From positions 1 through 55,317 of the forward strand of contig CAJFTX010000015.1 of assembly GCA_904420075.1 (NCBI GenBank): DNA of 55,317 nucleotides, written 5' to 3'. Source of the stretch: an uncultured Clostridia bacterium (GTDB lineage Bacteria > Bacillota > Clostridia > Oscillospirales > Feifaniaceae). Made by a program: the position numbers and the translations under genes. Below the pieces are notes generated by a model. The model worked only from the letters and a program-made list of their open reading frames with translations. It was not told where the DNA came from and did no database searches. Positions 1 to 7,611 of this stretch are shown here, in pieces. How positions within the stretch are numbered: position 1 is the stretch's first letter; each line of letters opens with the position of its first letter.

Positions 1-91
1 ACCGCCCGAGGTCTGGCCGCCTGAGGCCTGACCGCCCGAGGTCTGACCACCTGAGGCCTGACCGCCCGAGGTCTGGCCGCCTGAGGAGGCC
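1..91 (-). repeat. Tandem in-frame repeat coding Ser-Gly-Gly-Gln-Thr/Ala
   Basis: About seven units of 12-15 bp (GGTCTGACCGCCCGA-like on the plus strand) lie inside the PepSY gene and encode SGGQT / SGGQA units. The unit keeps the reading frame, so copy-number change would alter linker length without truncating the protein. The left boundary is not visible. Confidence 0.75.
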
Positions 92-660
92 GTTATCTCC
101 TTACTCTTGCTGTAGACCGCGCCGGTGGCCGCATTGATCTCATACTCGTAGCGCGCCTCCGCTGTATAAAAGTCCACGTCATACACCGAGAGCGCGCCGT
201 CCCGGTCCAGCTTCACCTCGGTGAAGGTAACCGCTCCCGCATCCAGACCCGCATCCGCAAGCGCGGCGGTCTTCGCCTCCTCGGCGGTAATCTGCGCGGT
301 CACCGGCGCATCCGTCCCGGCCGCGGAGAGGAGCTCCAGCTCCTTCTTCACAACCGTGCCGTCATCCGACCGAATCCAGTACTCATATTCGGTGCCGTCC
401 GCCACAAATTCCACCTTATAGACAAACTGTCCCTGTTCAAACTCAAATTCCGTGTGGAGATTCGACGCCGCAGCCGGGTCAACCCCCGCGTCCGCAAAGG
501 CAAAATTCTGCGCCTGCTCTGCGCCGATGGCATTTCCTCTCGCAATCGCGCTCGCGGCGAGCGCCGTCCCCGTCCCCACAAGCGCCAGCGCGGCGATGAT
601 GCAGACGGCGGCAATCCCCTTTCTCAGGGGCGTCGAAACCAGATTTTTTAACTGTGCCAT
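1..660 (-). CDS. PepSY-domain exported protein, 3' end outside window
   Basis: The frame opens at ATG 660, seven bases after an AAAGGAG site, and runs off the left edge, so only 220 residues are visible. Residues 15-36 are a hydrophobic signal anchor (ending near ALAASAIA). Residues about 45-110 and 120-185 read as two PepSY-type repeats: each starts with an A-x-x-x-A helix (IGAEQAQNFAF, ITAEEAKTAAL) and ends with a Y-E-Y-W/Y-E-I strand. From about residue 188 it becomes a Ser-Gly-Gly-Gln linker, probably joining a further PepSY unit beyond the edge. It is the third gene after a response regulator and kinase, and PepSY proteins often accompany such pairs. The job is not known; a calcium- or stress-sensing envelope role is a guess. 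A terminator separates it from the kinase, so expression may be partly independent. Confidence 0.82.
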   Translation of the reverse strand, partial: MAQLKNLVSTPLRKGIAAVCIIAALALVGTGTALAASAIARGNAIGAEQAQNFAFADAGVDPAAASNLHTEFEFEQGQFVYKVEFVADGTEYEYWIRSDDGTVVKKELELLSAAGTDAPVTAQITAEEAKTAALADAGLDAGAVTFTEVKLDRDGALSVYDVDFYTAEARYEYEINAATGAVYSKSKEITASSGGQTSGGQASGGQTSGGQASGGQTSGG

Positions 661-786
661 AGCAGATACTCCTTTCCGTTCTGTTTCTGAGCCCAGTATA
701 GCGGTCAAAGATTAAAACAAAATTAAAACGGCGATTTTTTCTCCGTCCCGGGAATGCCGGGCGGGGCTCTCCGCTCCACCGCAAAA

Positions 787-823
787 AAACAGATGCCGTC
801 CGGTTCCCGGACGGCATCTGTTT
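787..823 (-). terminator. Intrinsic terminator after the kinase gene
   Basis: A perfect stem (CAGATGCCGTCCGG paired with CCGGACGGCATCTG, short loop) overlaps the kinase stop codon and is followed on the minus strand by a run of seven T. It lies between the kinase and the PepSY gene and may reduce expression of the latter. Confidence 0.8.
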
Positions 824-2225
824 AAAAGTCTCCCGGCAGCCGGAGGGTAAATGTGCTGCCCCTGCCCGGCTCGCTCTCCACCCCCAGCGTACCGCCGTGA
901 ATCCGGGCGATCTCCGCCGCCATCGCAAGGCCGATTCCCGTGCCGCCCTCGGCGCGGGAGCGGTCCACCCGGTAAAAGCGGCGGAAAATATTCTCCTGCT
1001 CCTCCTTCTCGATGCCGATCCCGTCGTCGGCGACAGACAGCACAGCGCCGTCTCCGTCGCGCCGGAGCCGCACCCGGATGTGGCCGTTCTCCCGTCCGTA
1101 CCGGTAGGCGTTTCCGATCAGGTTGGCGAGCAGCCGCTCGAGCAGCCCGGCGTCTCCCCGCACAAAGAGGTTCTCCTCCGCCTCACAGCTCAGCTCGATT
1201 CCGCTCGTGCGGATCAGCGCCATATCCGCGCAGACCGAGCGGACAAGCTCCGTCAGCGCCACCCGCTCCCGCACCGCGCCGCGGCCGTTCTCCAGCCGGA
1301 CAAATTCCAGCATCTCTCCCACCAGCTTTGCCATTCTCCTCCCCTGCCTCCGGATCACCTCGAGCGCCCGCCGGTACTCCTCCGCCTCTCTCTCCTCCTC
1401 CAGAGAGTACTCGCACTGCGCCAGAATGACCGACACCGGCGTACGCAGCTCATGCGAGGCGTCCGAGGCAAACTGGTGTTCCGCCTCAAACGCCCGGTCC
1501 AGCCGCCCGATCATCCGGTTGAAACTGTCCGCGAGCTGGTGCAGCTCGTCCCCTCCCGGGCCGAGCTCAATTCGCCGTTTCAGATCCCCGCCGCTCTCAA
1601 TCCCGGCGGCCGTCTCCGAGATCCGCTGCACCGGACGGAGCATCCGCCGCGCGATCAGGTAGCCCCCGCCGATGGCGAGCAGCAGGAGCAGCGGAAGCGC
1701 GATCAGCGACAGCTTGGAGATGGTGTGCAGCTGGGTCTCGCCCTGCCGCTCCGACACCACCCCGCGCAGCCACAGCCCCGCAAGCCCCTCTCCGGTCAGC
1801 TTCCGGTCAAAAACGTAGTAGACCGTCCCGGCGACCGTCTCCCTCTGAACGACCGAATCCCGAAACTCCAGCCCATTCAGCTCCCGCGCGACCGGATTCT
1901 CCCCGTAGAGCAGCGTCCCGTCCGTCCGGTACAGCCCGGTACAGACCCCGCCCACCGCGTCGAGAAAGTCGTCGTCCACCTCCAGATATCCCTCGCCATA
2001 CTGGAGAAAATAGTCCACCTCATGCGGGTCCATCCCGGACAGATCGGCGTAGAACTCCACCTCGTCCACGTTGTCCTCCACCGTGTGCAGCAGCGAGTCC
2101 CGCACCGTCTTTTGGATCACCTGACTGCTGACGGCCAGAATCGCAAAATAGGTGATCGCCACCACGAGCACCAGCGCGCCGGAGAACCACAGCGTGATCT
2201 TCAGCCGTATCGACAGATGTCTCAT
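822..2225 (-). CDS. Sensor histidine kinase
   Basis: This 467-residue membrane kinase has TM1 at about 13-33, an extracytoplasmic sensor of about 135 residues, TM2 at about 172-192 and a HAMP segment. The HisKA phospho-acceptor motif is SHELRTP near residue 258. The ATPase domain shows the N box (LLANLIGNAYRYG), the G1 box (DDGIGI), the F box (FRRFYRVDRSRAEGG) and the G2 box (GTGIGLAMA). It phosphorylates the adjacent OmpR-type regulator; the start ATG overlaps the regulator's stop by ATGA, so the two are translationally coupled. The signal is not recognisable. The acidic extracytoplasmic domain would fit a cation or envelope stimulus, but that is inference. Confidence 0.93.
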   Translation of the reverse strand: MRHLSIRLKITLWFSGALVLVVAITYFAILAVSSQVIQKTVRDSLLHTVEDNVDEVEFYADLSGMDPHEVDYFLQYGEGYLEVDDDFLDAVGGVCTGLYRTDGTLLYGENPVARELNGLEFRDSVVQRETVAGTVYYVFDRKLTGEGLAGLWLRGVVSERQGETQLHTISKLSLIALPLLLLLAIGGGYLIARRMLRPVQRISETAAGIESGGDLKRRIELGPGGDELHQLADSFNRMIGRLDRAFEAEHQFASDASHELRTPVSVILAQCEYSLEEEREAEEYRRALEVIRRQGRRMAKLVGEMLEFVRLENGRGAVRERVALTELVRSVCADMALIRTSGIELSCEAEENLFVRGDAGLLERLLANLIGNAYRYGRENGHIRVRLRRDGDGAVLSVADDGIGIEKEEQENIFRRFYRVDRSRAEGGTGIGLAMAAEIARIHGGTLGVESEPGRGSTFTLRLPGDF

Positions 2226-2902
2226 CCGTCCTCTCCTCCCCGCAGAACATAGCCGCTGCCCCGCACCGTGTGGATCAGCTTCTCCCCCGCGCCCCCGTCG
2301 ATCTTCTTGCGCAGATAGCTGATATAGACGTCCACAACATTGGTCCCGCCCTCATAGTCGAAATTCCAGATGTGGTTCTCGATCGTCTCCCGCGAGAGCA
2401 CCCGCCCCCGGTTGAGCATCAGATACTCGAGCAGCGCAAACTCCTTGGCCGAGAGCGCAATCTCCCTGCCGCCGCGCCGCACCGAGCGGGCGGCCCGGTC
2501 CAGCTCCAGATCCCCCACCGACAGCAGGTTGTCCGGCAGTGCAAACGCGCTGCGGGTCATCGCCCGGAGCCTGGCGGAGAGCTCCGCAAGCGCGAAGGGC
2601 TTGACCAGGTAGTCGTTCGCCCCGCTGTCCAGCCCCTTCACCCGGTCGGAGACCGCGTCCCTCGCCGTGAGAAAGAGCACCGGGGTGGTCTTCCCCGCTC
2701 CCCGCAGCGAGCGGAGCACGGCAAAGCCGTCGGCCTTCGGCATCATAATGTCCAGAATCACCGCGTCATACTCGGTGTAGGAGAGCAGATAGATCGCCTC
2801 CTCCCCGTCGTAGCAGCAGTCCACACTGTACCCGTCCGACGTCAGTTTTCGCGCCACAACCTCGCTCAAATCCCGTTCGTCCTCCGCGAGCAGAATTCTC
2901 AT
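2222..2902 (-). CDS. OmpR-family response regulator
   Basis: This 226-residue DNA-binding regulator starts at ATG 2902 behind a GGAGGTG site; longer upstream starts lack one. The receiver domain (1-115) shows the acidic pair (AEDE), the phospho-acceptor in VILDIMMPKADG (about D51), the T in FLTA and the K in LVKPF. The C-terminal winged helix (about 125-222) has the usual ELDRAARSVRRGG...LSAKEFALLEYLM and VDVYISYLRKKI signatures. It is the first gene of the regulator-kinase-PepSY unit and presumably controls its own operon and envelope genes elsewhere; targets cannot be told from sequence. Confidence 0.94.
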   Translation of the reverse strand: MRILLAEDERDLSEVVARKLTSDGYSVDCCYDGEEAIYLLSYTEYDAVILDIMMPKADGFAVLRSLRGAGKTTPVLFLTARDAVSDRVKGLDSGANDYLVKPFALAELSARLRAMTRSAFALPDNLLSVGDLELDRAARSVRRGGREIALSAKEFALLEYLMLNRGRVLSRETIENHIWNFDYEGGTNVVDVYISYLRKKIDGGAGEKLIHTVRGSGYVLRGGEDG

Positions 2903-2972
2903 CCGATCACCTCCGTTTTTATGGTACCGCAGTTTCATTAAAATTTGATGAGCGTTTCCTCTCTTTTTGAGC

Positions 2973-2981
2973 ATTGTACCA
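2973..2981 (-). promoter_or_regulatory. Possible extended -10 promoter of the two-component operon
   Basis: On the minus strand TGTGGTACAAT is an extended -10 element about 70 nt upstream of the regulator start. No good -35 is visible, which extended -10 promoters tolerate. Confidence 0.4.
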
Positions 2982-3123
2982 CACCGGGCGGGGAAAAATC
3001 CACCGTGCAGCCCCCGCACGTTTCCCGTCCGGGCGGCCGAATTCCTCTTTTTCCGGTCCCCTCTCGACAAACCCCTCCCTCTTGTGATAGCATAAAGAGC
3101 AGAACCAGGAGAGGAGACTGCCC

Positions 3124-3618
3124 ATGCAGCGCGTAGATAAACAGAACTATTACCTCGATATCGCCCAGACGGTGGCCGAACGGAGCACCTGTCTGCGCCG
3201 CCGGTACGGAGCGATCATCGTCTCCAACGACGAGATCGTCTCCACCGGCTTCAACGGCGCGCCCCGCGGCCGCAAAAACTGTATCGACCTCGGCTACTGT
3301 ACCCGCGAGAGCCTGAACATCCCCCGCGGCGAGCGGTACGAGCTCTGCCGCTCGGTGCACGCGGAGGCCAACTGCATCATCTCGGCCGCCCGGCGCGAGA
3401 TGCTCGGCAGCACCCTCTACCTCGTGGGGATCGACGGCAAGACCGGCGCGCTCTTAGGGGACGCGATGCCCTGCAGCATGTGTACCCGCCAGATTATCAA
3501 CGCCGGCATCTCTCAGGTGGTCATCCGCACGACCGCGAGCGACTATATCGTGATCCCCGTCCAGCGCTGGATCGACGAGGACGAGTCGCTGCCCGAGCAG
3601 CCCGGCTCCGCGGAGTAG
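3124..3618 (+). CDS. dCMP deaminase (ComEB-like)
   Basis: This 164-residue zinc-dependent deaminase converts dCMP to dUMP, the precursor for thymidylate synthesis. The zinc and proton-shuttle motif HAEAN is near residue 80, and the two cysteine ligands are in PCSMC near residue 118. An N-terminal GAIIVSNDEIVSTGFNGAPRG strand-loop is typical of deoxycytidylate deaminases, and an extra Cys/His cluster (CIDLGYCTRE) fits the second zinc site of this family. AGGAGAG stands five bases before ATG. It is divergent from the two-component genes and apparently monocistronic; the gap to the thioesterase is 188 nt. Confidence 0.93.
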   Translation: MQRVDKQNYYLDIAQTVAERSTCLRRRYGAIIVSNDEIVSTGFNGAPRGRKNCIDLGYCTRESLNIPRGERYELCRSVHAEANCIISAARREMLGSTLYLVGIDGKTGALLGDAMPCSMCTRQIINAGISQVVIRTTASDYIVIPVQRWIDEDESLPEQPGSAE

Positions 3619-3806
3619 CCCGGCCGCGGCAGGCGGCAGCCCATCCGCAGAGCCGCCGCAGGACATATCCGCGCCCCGGCGCGGGCGTCCTCTCCCGCCG
3701 CCGCAGTTTTACGCAGGGAGCACCGGTCTCCCTGTGCCTGTTCCCCGCCTTTCACCCCGCCGCTCCGGCTCTCCGGGGCGGCGCCAATTTTTCCAGGAGG
3801 CATTTC

Positions 3807-4520
3807 ATGTACGAATATCACATCCAGGTGGGCATCGCCCAGGTCGGGCCGGACAACCGGCTGAAACCCGGCTCCGCCGTCGATCTTCTTCAAAACGGGA
3901 GCTTTTTTGAGATGAACACCAATCCGTGGCTGATGGACTACTTCGCCGAGAAGCGGCTCGGCTGCTTCATCGTCTCCCGTCAGCTCGACGTCCGCCGCAT
4001 GCCGTCCTACGGCGAGCATCTCACCGTCCGCGTCTGGGTCTACTCGGTCGAGAAGTTCTGGGGTCACCGCAACACCATGCTCTACGATGAGCGGGGCGAG
4101 GTCTGCATCGCCTCCTCCACCATGGGCTCCTTCGTGAGCCTTGAGACCGGGCGTCCCGCCCGCCTCTCCCAGGAGGTGCTCGACCGCTACCCGACCGAGC
4201 CGCCCTATCCGATGGAGGTGCTTCCCCGCCGGATCAAGCTGCCCGACGCCGCGCCGGAGCCGCTCGAGCCGGTCCGCGTCGCAAACAGCCATATCGACTG
4301 CTACGGGCACATGAACAACGCCCGCTATGTCGATCTCGCGGCGAACTGCCTCCCGCCCGCGCCGGACATCCGGCGGCTCCGGGTGGAATATAAGCGCGCG
4401 GCAAAGCTCGGCGAGCGCATCACGCCCGTCCTCTACCGCGCCGGGGATATCTCCACCGTCAGCCTCGAGGTGGACGGCGCGCCCGCCGCGGTCGTGGAAT
4501 TTCTGCTCCCGGAGGAGTAG
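3807..4520 (+). CDS. Acyl-ACP thioesterase
   Basis: This 237-residue double-hotdog enzyme hydrolyses acyl-ACP to release free fatty acids in the cytoplasm. The start is ATG 3807 after CCAGGAGG; a long upstream extension of the frame has no ribosome site. The first hotdog covers about 1-135 (SFFEMNTNPWLMDYF, then WVYSVEKFWGHRNTMLYDE). The second contains the family catalytic loop VANSHIDCYGHMNNARYVD near residue 160, matching the Asn/His network of FatA-type enzymes. An intrinsic terminator follows. The GC content drops sharply just downstream, where a decayed gene begins. Confidence 0.9.
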   Translation: MYEYHIQVGIAQVGPDNRLKPGSAVDLLQNGSFFEMNTNPWLMDYFAEKRLGCFIVSRQLDVRRMPSYGEHLTVRVWVYSVEKFWGHRNTMLYDERGEVCIASSTMGSFVSLETGRPARLSQEVLDRYPTEPPYPMEVLPRRIKLPDAAPEPLEPVRVANSHIDCYGHMNNARYVDLAANCLPPAPDIRRLRVEYKRAAKLGERITPVLYRAGDISTVSLEVDGAPAAVVEFLLPEE

Positions 4521-4546
4521 CCCCGCAAAACTCTTATATAAAGCTC

Positions 4547-4571
4547 AAAAACACCTTAAACGGGTGTTTTT
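4547..4571 (+). terminator. Terminator after the thioesterase gene
   Basis: AAAAACACC and GGGTGTTTTT form an 8-bp stem around TTAAAC and run into a T tract. Confidence 0.75.
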
Positions 4572-4580
4572 CTTAATTTC

Positions 4581-5084
4581 ATGTCAATTTACCCAAATAA
4601 ATCGCTTTATACTCCTATCATTTTATATCATATATACAATTTTCGATTGACAAATTCTAGTAGTGATGTTATCTTAAAATCAGGAACTCTTCTGTGCGCA
4701 CAAAGGGAGTCCTCCGTATCCGATCTTACAAAAACAAGTCTGGACGGTACCGACAGTGCTCGAACCCTCGACGGCTTCAGACATTTTTTCGGTGGTGTGG
4801 ATCCTATGCCGGGCGGCATTTGGAACTGCGGCGTTCCTACGACAACACAGGATTTTGACTTCTACCGGAACGCGCTCAACGATAACTGTCCGCTTCTCGT
4901 CCACCTCGCCGCGAACAGCAATTTTGGTACAGCCGGCCACGCCGTGTTCAACTTCGGCCACGCCAAGAGCACCTCCGGTACCAATTATCTCTTTGTTATG
5001 GACGGTTTTTAGCGCTACGGTCGCTTTGTACAGATCGGGTATTACGGCCATATGCGCGGCTATAAGATCTGGGTCAAAACTTGA
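4581..5084 (+). pseudogene. Decayed papain/C39-like peptidase gene
   Basis: The recognisable part is the C-terminal half of a C39-like fold: CPLLVHLAANSNFG, the histidine motif GHAVFNFG and a Y-L-F-V-M-D-G strand. A TAG at 5010-5012 interrupts the frame right after MDGF. Beyond it, the same frame continues with a plausible protein ending (RYGRFVQIGYYGHMRGY...VKT) up to TGA at 5082-5084, so the TAG looks like a recent CAG-to-TAG change. Upstream of about 4740 the frame is AT-rich, has no ribosome site and resembles nothing, so the 5' half including the catalytic Cys has probably been lost. Three related membrane-anchored genes follow at once. Confidence 0.6.
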
Positions 5085-5108
5085 ACCTTTTCCGGGGGGG
5101 TGAATCCT

Positions 5109-5558
5109 GTGACGGCACGCAAGCTCTACGGCATCTTCCTCATCACGCTGGGCTCTGTCGCCTTTCTTGCCAGCTGTATCAGCCAGCTGCTGTGGTTCTG
5201 GCCCCGAAAGGCGATCCAGGTCGATCCCGCTCAGGTGGCCTACGTCACCTTTACCTCCGCCTCGGTCTATTTTGAATCGACCGACAGGGCGTTGATTACG
5301 GACCTTGCAGCGCGGTGTAACTCCCTCTCCGTCCGGCCGTACTACTACTCTCCCGACGCCATGGTGCTGGGAGGAAGCGCCATCTCATTTTCTATGAAAA
5401 ACGGCACCCATCAGGCAATCACTTTCTTTTCCCCCCAGTCGATCCGCTTCACCGGTGACGGCGGTCTCTACGTCTGGTGGCTGGTCTCCGGGGAATTTGA
5501 TCTAGAGCCGTACCGGGAGTATGGCCGTACACATGAGCTCTGGGACACCTGGCTTTAA
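5109..5558 (+). CDS. Small membrane-anchored protein, first of three relatives
   Basis: GTG 5109 is preferred because the GGGGGGG site at 5094-5100 then sits eight bases upstream; GTG 5100 would overlap it. The product of about 149 residues has one hydrophobic N-terminal segment (LYGIFLITLGSVAFLASCI), a W-P boundary (FWPRK), then an extracytoplasmic domain of about 110 residues. A cysteine in the segment leaves room for lipidation, but the lipobox is poor. The layout (anchor, W-P, a strand with V-x-Y/F, then a D-x-L-I-x-x-L helix) is shared with the next two genes. No function is known. Secreted-protein partner or immunity-like roles are possible from the position next to a broken peptidase, but unproven. 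Confidence 0.65.
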   Translation: MTARKLYGIFLITLGSVAFLASCISQLLWFWPRKAIQVDPAQVAYVTFTSASVYFESTDRALITDLAARCNSLSVRPYYYSPDAMVLGGSAISFSMKNGTHQAITFFSPQSIRFTGDGGLYVWWLVSGEFDLEPYREYGRTHELWDTWL

Positions 5559-5605
5559 GCGGCTCCGCCCAACCAGCTCATGGCAAAACAGGAAGGTGTT
5601 TTTTG

Positions 5606-6037
5606 ATGAAACGGCGCAAACCGCTTCGCATCCTGCTCATCGCCGTCCCGCTCGCCCTGCTCATCGCGCTTCTCTCCTACTTCGCCTACTGGAACTGGCC
5701 GACCCATCTCTTTTCCATCGCTCCGGAGGAGATCGACTCGGTCGAGTTTTCCCGGAACGGGGAAGAGATTGTCGTGCGCGACCCCGAGGTAATCCATTAT
5801 CTCGCAAACCATTTAAGCGGCCTCACCTTCCGCCGCAGGCTCCGGGTTGACTCCTTCCCGCTTGTCGTGGGGGGCGGTGAGCTCAGTTTGCGCACCAAAA
5901 GCGGCCAGTGTATATCGTTCTTCCCGTCTCAATTTATCGACCGGGAGCACATCCGCTGGGAGGCCTATCCCCCCGGACTCAATACCGACTATATCCACGA
6001 GCTGATGGAGACGGCGCCGGATAAGGAGGAGGGATAA
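5606..6037 (+). CDS. Small membrane-anchored protein, second of three relatives
   Basis: ATG 5606 follows AGGAAGG. The 143-residue product has a basic start (MKRRKPLR), one TM segment (about 9-29), a W-N-W-P boundary and a soluble outside domain beginning IAPEEIDSVEF. The following D-P-E-V-I-H-Y-L helix and a basic R-R-R strand correspond in order to elements in both neighbours, so the three genes probably arose by duplication and diverged strongly. It is 48 nt after the first gene and 1 nt before the third, so the three form an operon. Function unknown. Confidence 0.7.
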   Translation: MKRRKPLRILLIAVPLALLIALLSYFAYWNWPTHLFSIAPEEIDSVEFSRNGEEIVVRDPEVIHYLANHLSGLTFRRRLRVDSFPLVVGGGELSLRTKSGQCISFFPSQFIDREHIRWEAYPPGLNTDYIHELMETAPDKEEG

Positions 6038-6038
6038 G

Positions 6039-6530
6039 ATGAACAGACGCAAACTATGGCCCATTCTCGTCTGCGCGCTGCTGCTCCTGATCGCCGCGCC
6101 CGTCGCCTTCTGGCTCTGGCCGGTGCCGCTCCCGCCCATAGAGGCGGAGCAGGTCGCCGAGATCACCTATCCCTACGGCACCTCCGGCCACTATCGCATC
6201 ACCGACCGGCAGCAGATCGATCAGCTGGTCGAGAGCTTCAACAAAGTCACTCTGCGGCGCTACCTGCCCGGCTACCAGAGCAAGCTTCCCACCTCGGACA
6301 TCGTCTTTTGGAACTCGGAGGGGCGGGAGCTGCGCCGGCTGACCGTCTACCATGTCGTCGCCGGGTACCAGGTGATTCACAACGCCGAGCCTCTCGACCC
6401 CGACTACCGGTTCGACCCCAAGGGAATACGGGTGCTGGTGACCGACGACTTTCTCTGGCAGGTGCGAAACGGCGGCCTTGACTTTTTCTTCGAGGAGCTG
6501 GAGCTTCTCAGCCGGGACGCGATCTATTAG
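6039..6530 (+). CDS. Small membrane-anchored protein, third of three relatives
   Basis: ATG 6039 follows AGGAGGG inside the end of the preceding gene. The 163-residue product has one TM segment (about 8-27, ending WLWPVPLPP) and an outside domain with EAEQVAEITY, a D-R-Q-Q-I-D-Q-L-V helix and T-L-R-R-Y, in the same order as its two neighbours. No catalytic motif or cysteine pair is visible. It ends in front of a strong terminator shared with recR on the other strand. Confidence 0.7.
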   Translation: MNRRKLWPILVCALLLLIAAPVAFWLWPVPLPPIEAEQVAEITYPYGTSGHYRITDRQQIDQLVESFNKVTLRRYLPGYQSKLPTSDIVFWNSEGRELRRLTVYHVVAGYQVIHNAEPLDPDYRFDPKGIRVLVTDDFLWQVRNGGLDFFFEELELLSRDAIY

Positions 6531-6536
6531 CGAATC

Positions 6537-6572
6537 AAAAAGCGCCCTGCGGCGATGCCGCAGGGCGCTTTC
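6537..6572 (+). terminator. Bidirectional terminator between the membrane-protein cluster and recR
   Basis: AAAGCGCCCTGCGGC and GCCGCAGGGCGCTTT form a 15-bp stem with a 3-nt loop, with A and T runs on the two sides. The genes on either side converge here. Confidence 0.85.
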
Positions 6573-6644
6573 CCGTCCCAACTCGTTCCGTGCTTCCGAC
6601 GCCGAACCCACAGGAAAAAAACGGAACGTTTTCTTTCACAGCAC

Positions 6645-7244
6645 TCAGATCTCCTGCCGCCCCTCGAAGGCGCGGTGGATGGTGTTGCCGTCGGCGTACT
6701 CGAGATCCCCGCCGAGCGGGATGCCCGAGGCGAGCCGCGTCACCTTGATGCCGAAAGGCTTGATGAGCTTGCTGATATAGAGGGCGGTGGCCTCCCCCTC
6801 GATGGTGGGGTTGGTCGCCATGATGACCTCCTTCACGTCGCTCTCCGCGAGCCGCGCGAGCAGCTCCTTGATCTTCAGCTGCTCGGGCCCCATGTCGTCG
6901 AGCGGGGAGATCACCCCGTGCAGCACGTGGTAGAGCCCCTTATATTCGCGCATCTTCTCGATCGCGACCACGTCGCGCGGCTGCTCCACCACGCAAATCA
7001 CGTCCCTGTCCCGCCGGTCGCTCTCGCAGATCGAGCAGAGCTCCCCGTCGGTCATATTGCAGCAGACCTTGCAGAATTTGATGCCCTTTTTCGCCTCGCG
7101 GAGCGCGTCCGCAAAGCGCTCCACCTCGTCCTCCGGCATCCCGATCACCGAGAAGGCGAGCCGCTGCGCGGTCTTCTGCCCGATCCCCGGCAGCCGCGCG
7201 AACTGCTCGATCAAGTTCGCGATCGCCGGAATATAGTACTGCAT
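6645..7244 (-). CDS. recR: Recombination mediator RecR
   Basis: This 199-residue protein is full length for RecR, which acts with RecO and RecF to load RecA onto gapped DNA. The N-terminal helix-hairpin-helix is [17 protein letters not shown] (residues 15-31). The zinc finger is [16 protein letters not shown] at about 57-72, and the Toprim domain spans about 80-175 ([25 protein letters not shown]). It sits 3 nt after ebfC in the conserved dnaX-ebfC-recR order. Confidence 0.97.
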   Translation of the reverse strand: MQYYIPAIANLIEQFARLPGIGQKTAQRLAFSVIGMPEDEVERFADALREAKKGIKFCKVCCNMTDGELCSICESDRRDRDVICVVEQPRDVVAIEKMREYKGLYHVLHGVISPLDDMGPEQLKIKELLARLAESDVKEVIMATNPTIEGEATALYISKLIKPFGIKVTRLASGIPLGGDLEYADGNTIHRAFEGRQEI

Positions 7245-7247
7245 CGC

Positions 7248-7595
7248 TTAGAGCATCCCCGGGATGTTGATGCCGCCGGTGAGCTCCTCCATCTCCTGCT
7301 CGGTGGTCTCCTCCACGATCTTCTCGGCCTCGTTGACCGCCGCCACAATCAGGTCCTCGAGCATCTCGATGTCCTCCGGGTCCACCACCTCGGGCGCGAG
7401 CTTGATCGACTTTAACACCTTCTTGCCGCTCATCACGACCGACACCACGCCGCCGCCCGAGCTCGCCTCGAACTCGCGCCCCTCGAGCGCCTCCTGGTAC
7501 TCGGCCATCTTGTCCTGCATCTGCTGCGCCTGCTTGATGAGCGCGTTCATGTTCTGCGGGCCGCCGCCCATCCCCTTCGGAAGTCTCGCTTTCAT
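7248..7595 (-). CDS. ebfC: YbaB/EbfC nucleoid-associated protein
   Basis: This 115-residue dimeric DNA-binding protein has a Gly/Met-rich start (LPKGMGGGPQNMNALIKQAQ), a long helix, a central strand pair (FEASSGGGVVSVVMSGKK) and an acidic helix (DPEDIEMLEDLIVAAVNEA). In the family it binds DNA around replication and repair loci; its precise role is unsettled. It lies 16 nt after dnaX and 3 nt before recR. Confidence 0.95.
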   Translation of the reverse strand: MKARLPKGMGGGPQNMNALIKQAQQMQDKMAEYQEALEGREFEASSGGGVVSVVMSGKKVLKSIKLAPEVVDPEDIEMLEDLIVAAVNEAEKIVEETTEQEMEELTGGINIPGML

Positions 7596-7611
7596 TCTGT
7601 AATCTCTCCTT

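Noticed and set aside
1-91. CRISPR-like array at the left edge
   Set aside because: The units are 12-15 bp without unique spacers and translate in frame as a linker of the PepSY protein.
897-2252. A 451-residue open frame opposite the sensor kinase
   Set aside because: The kinase frame has all expected motifs, while the opposite frame has none and is rich in Arg, Pro and His as expected for a shadow.
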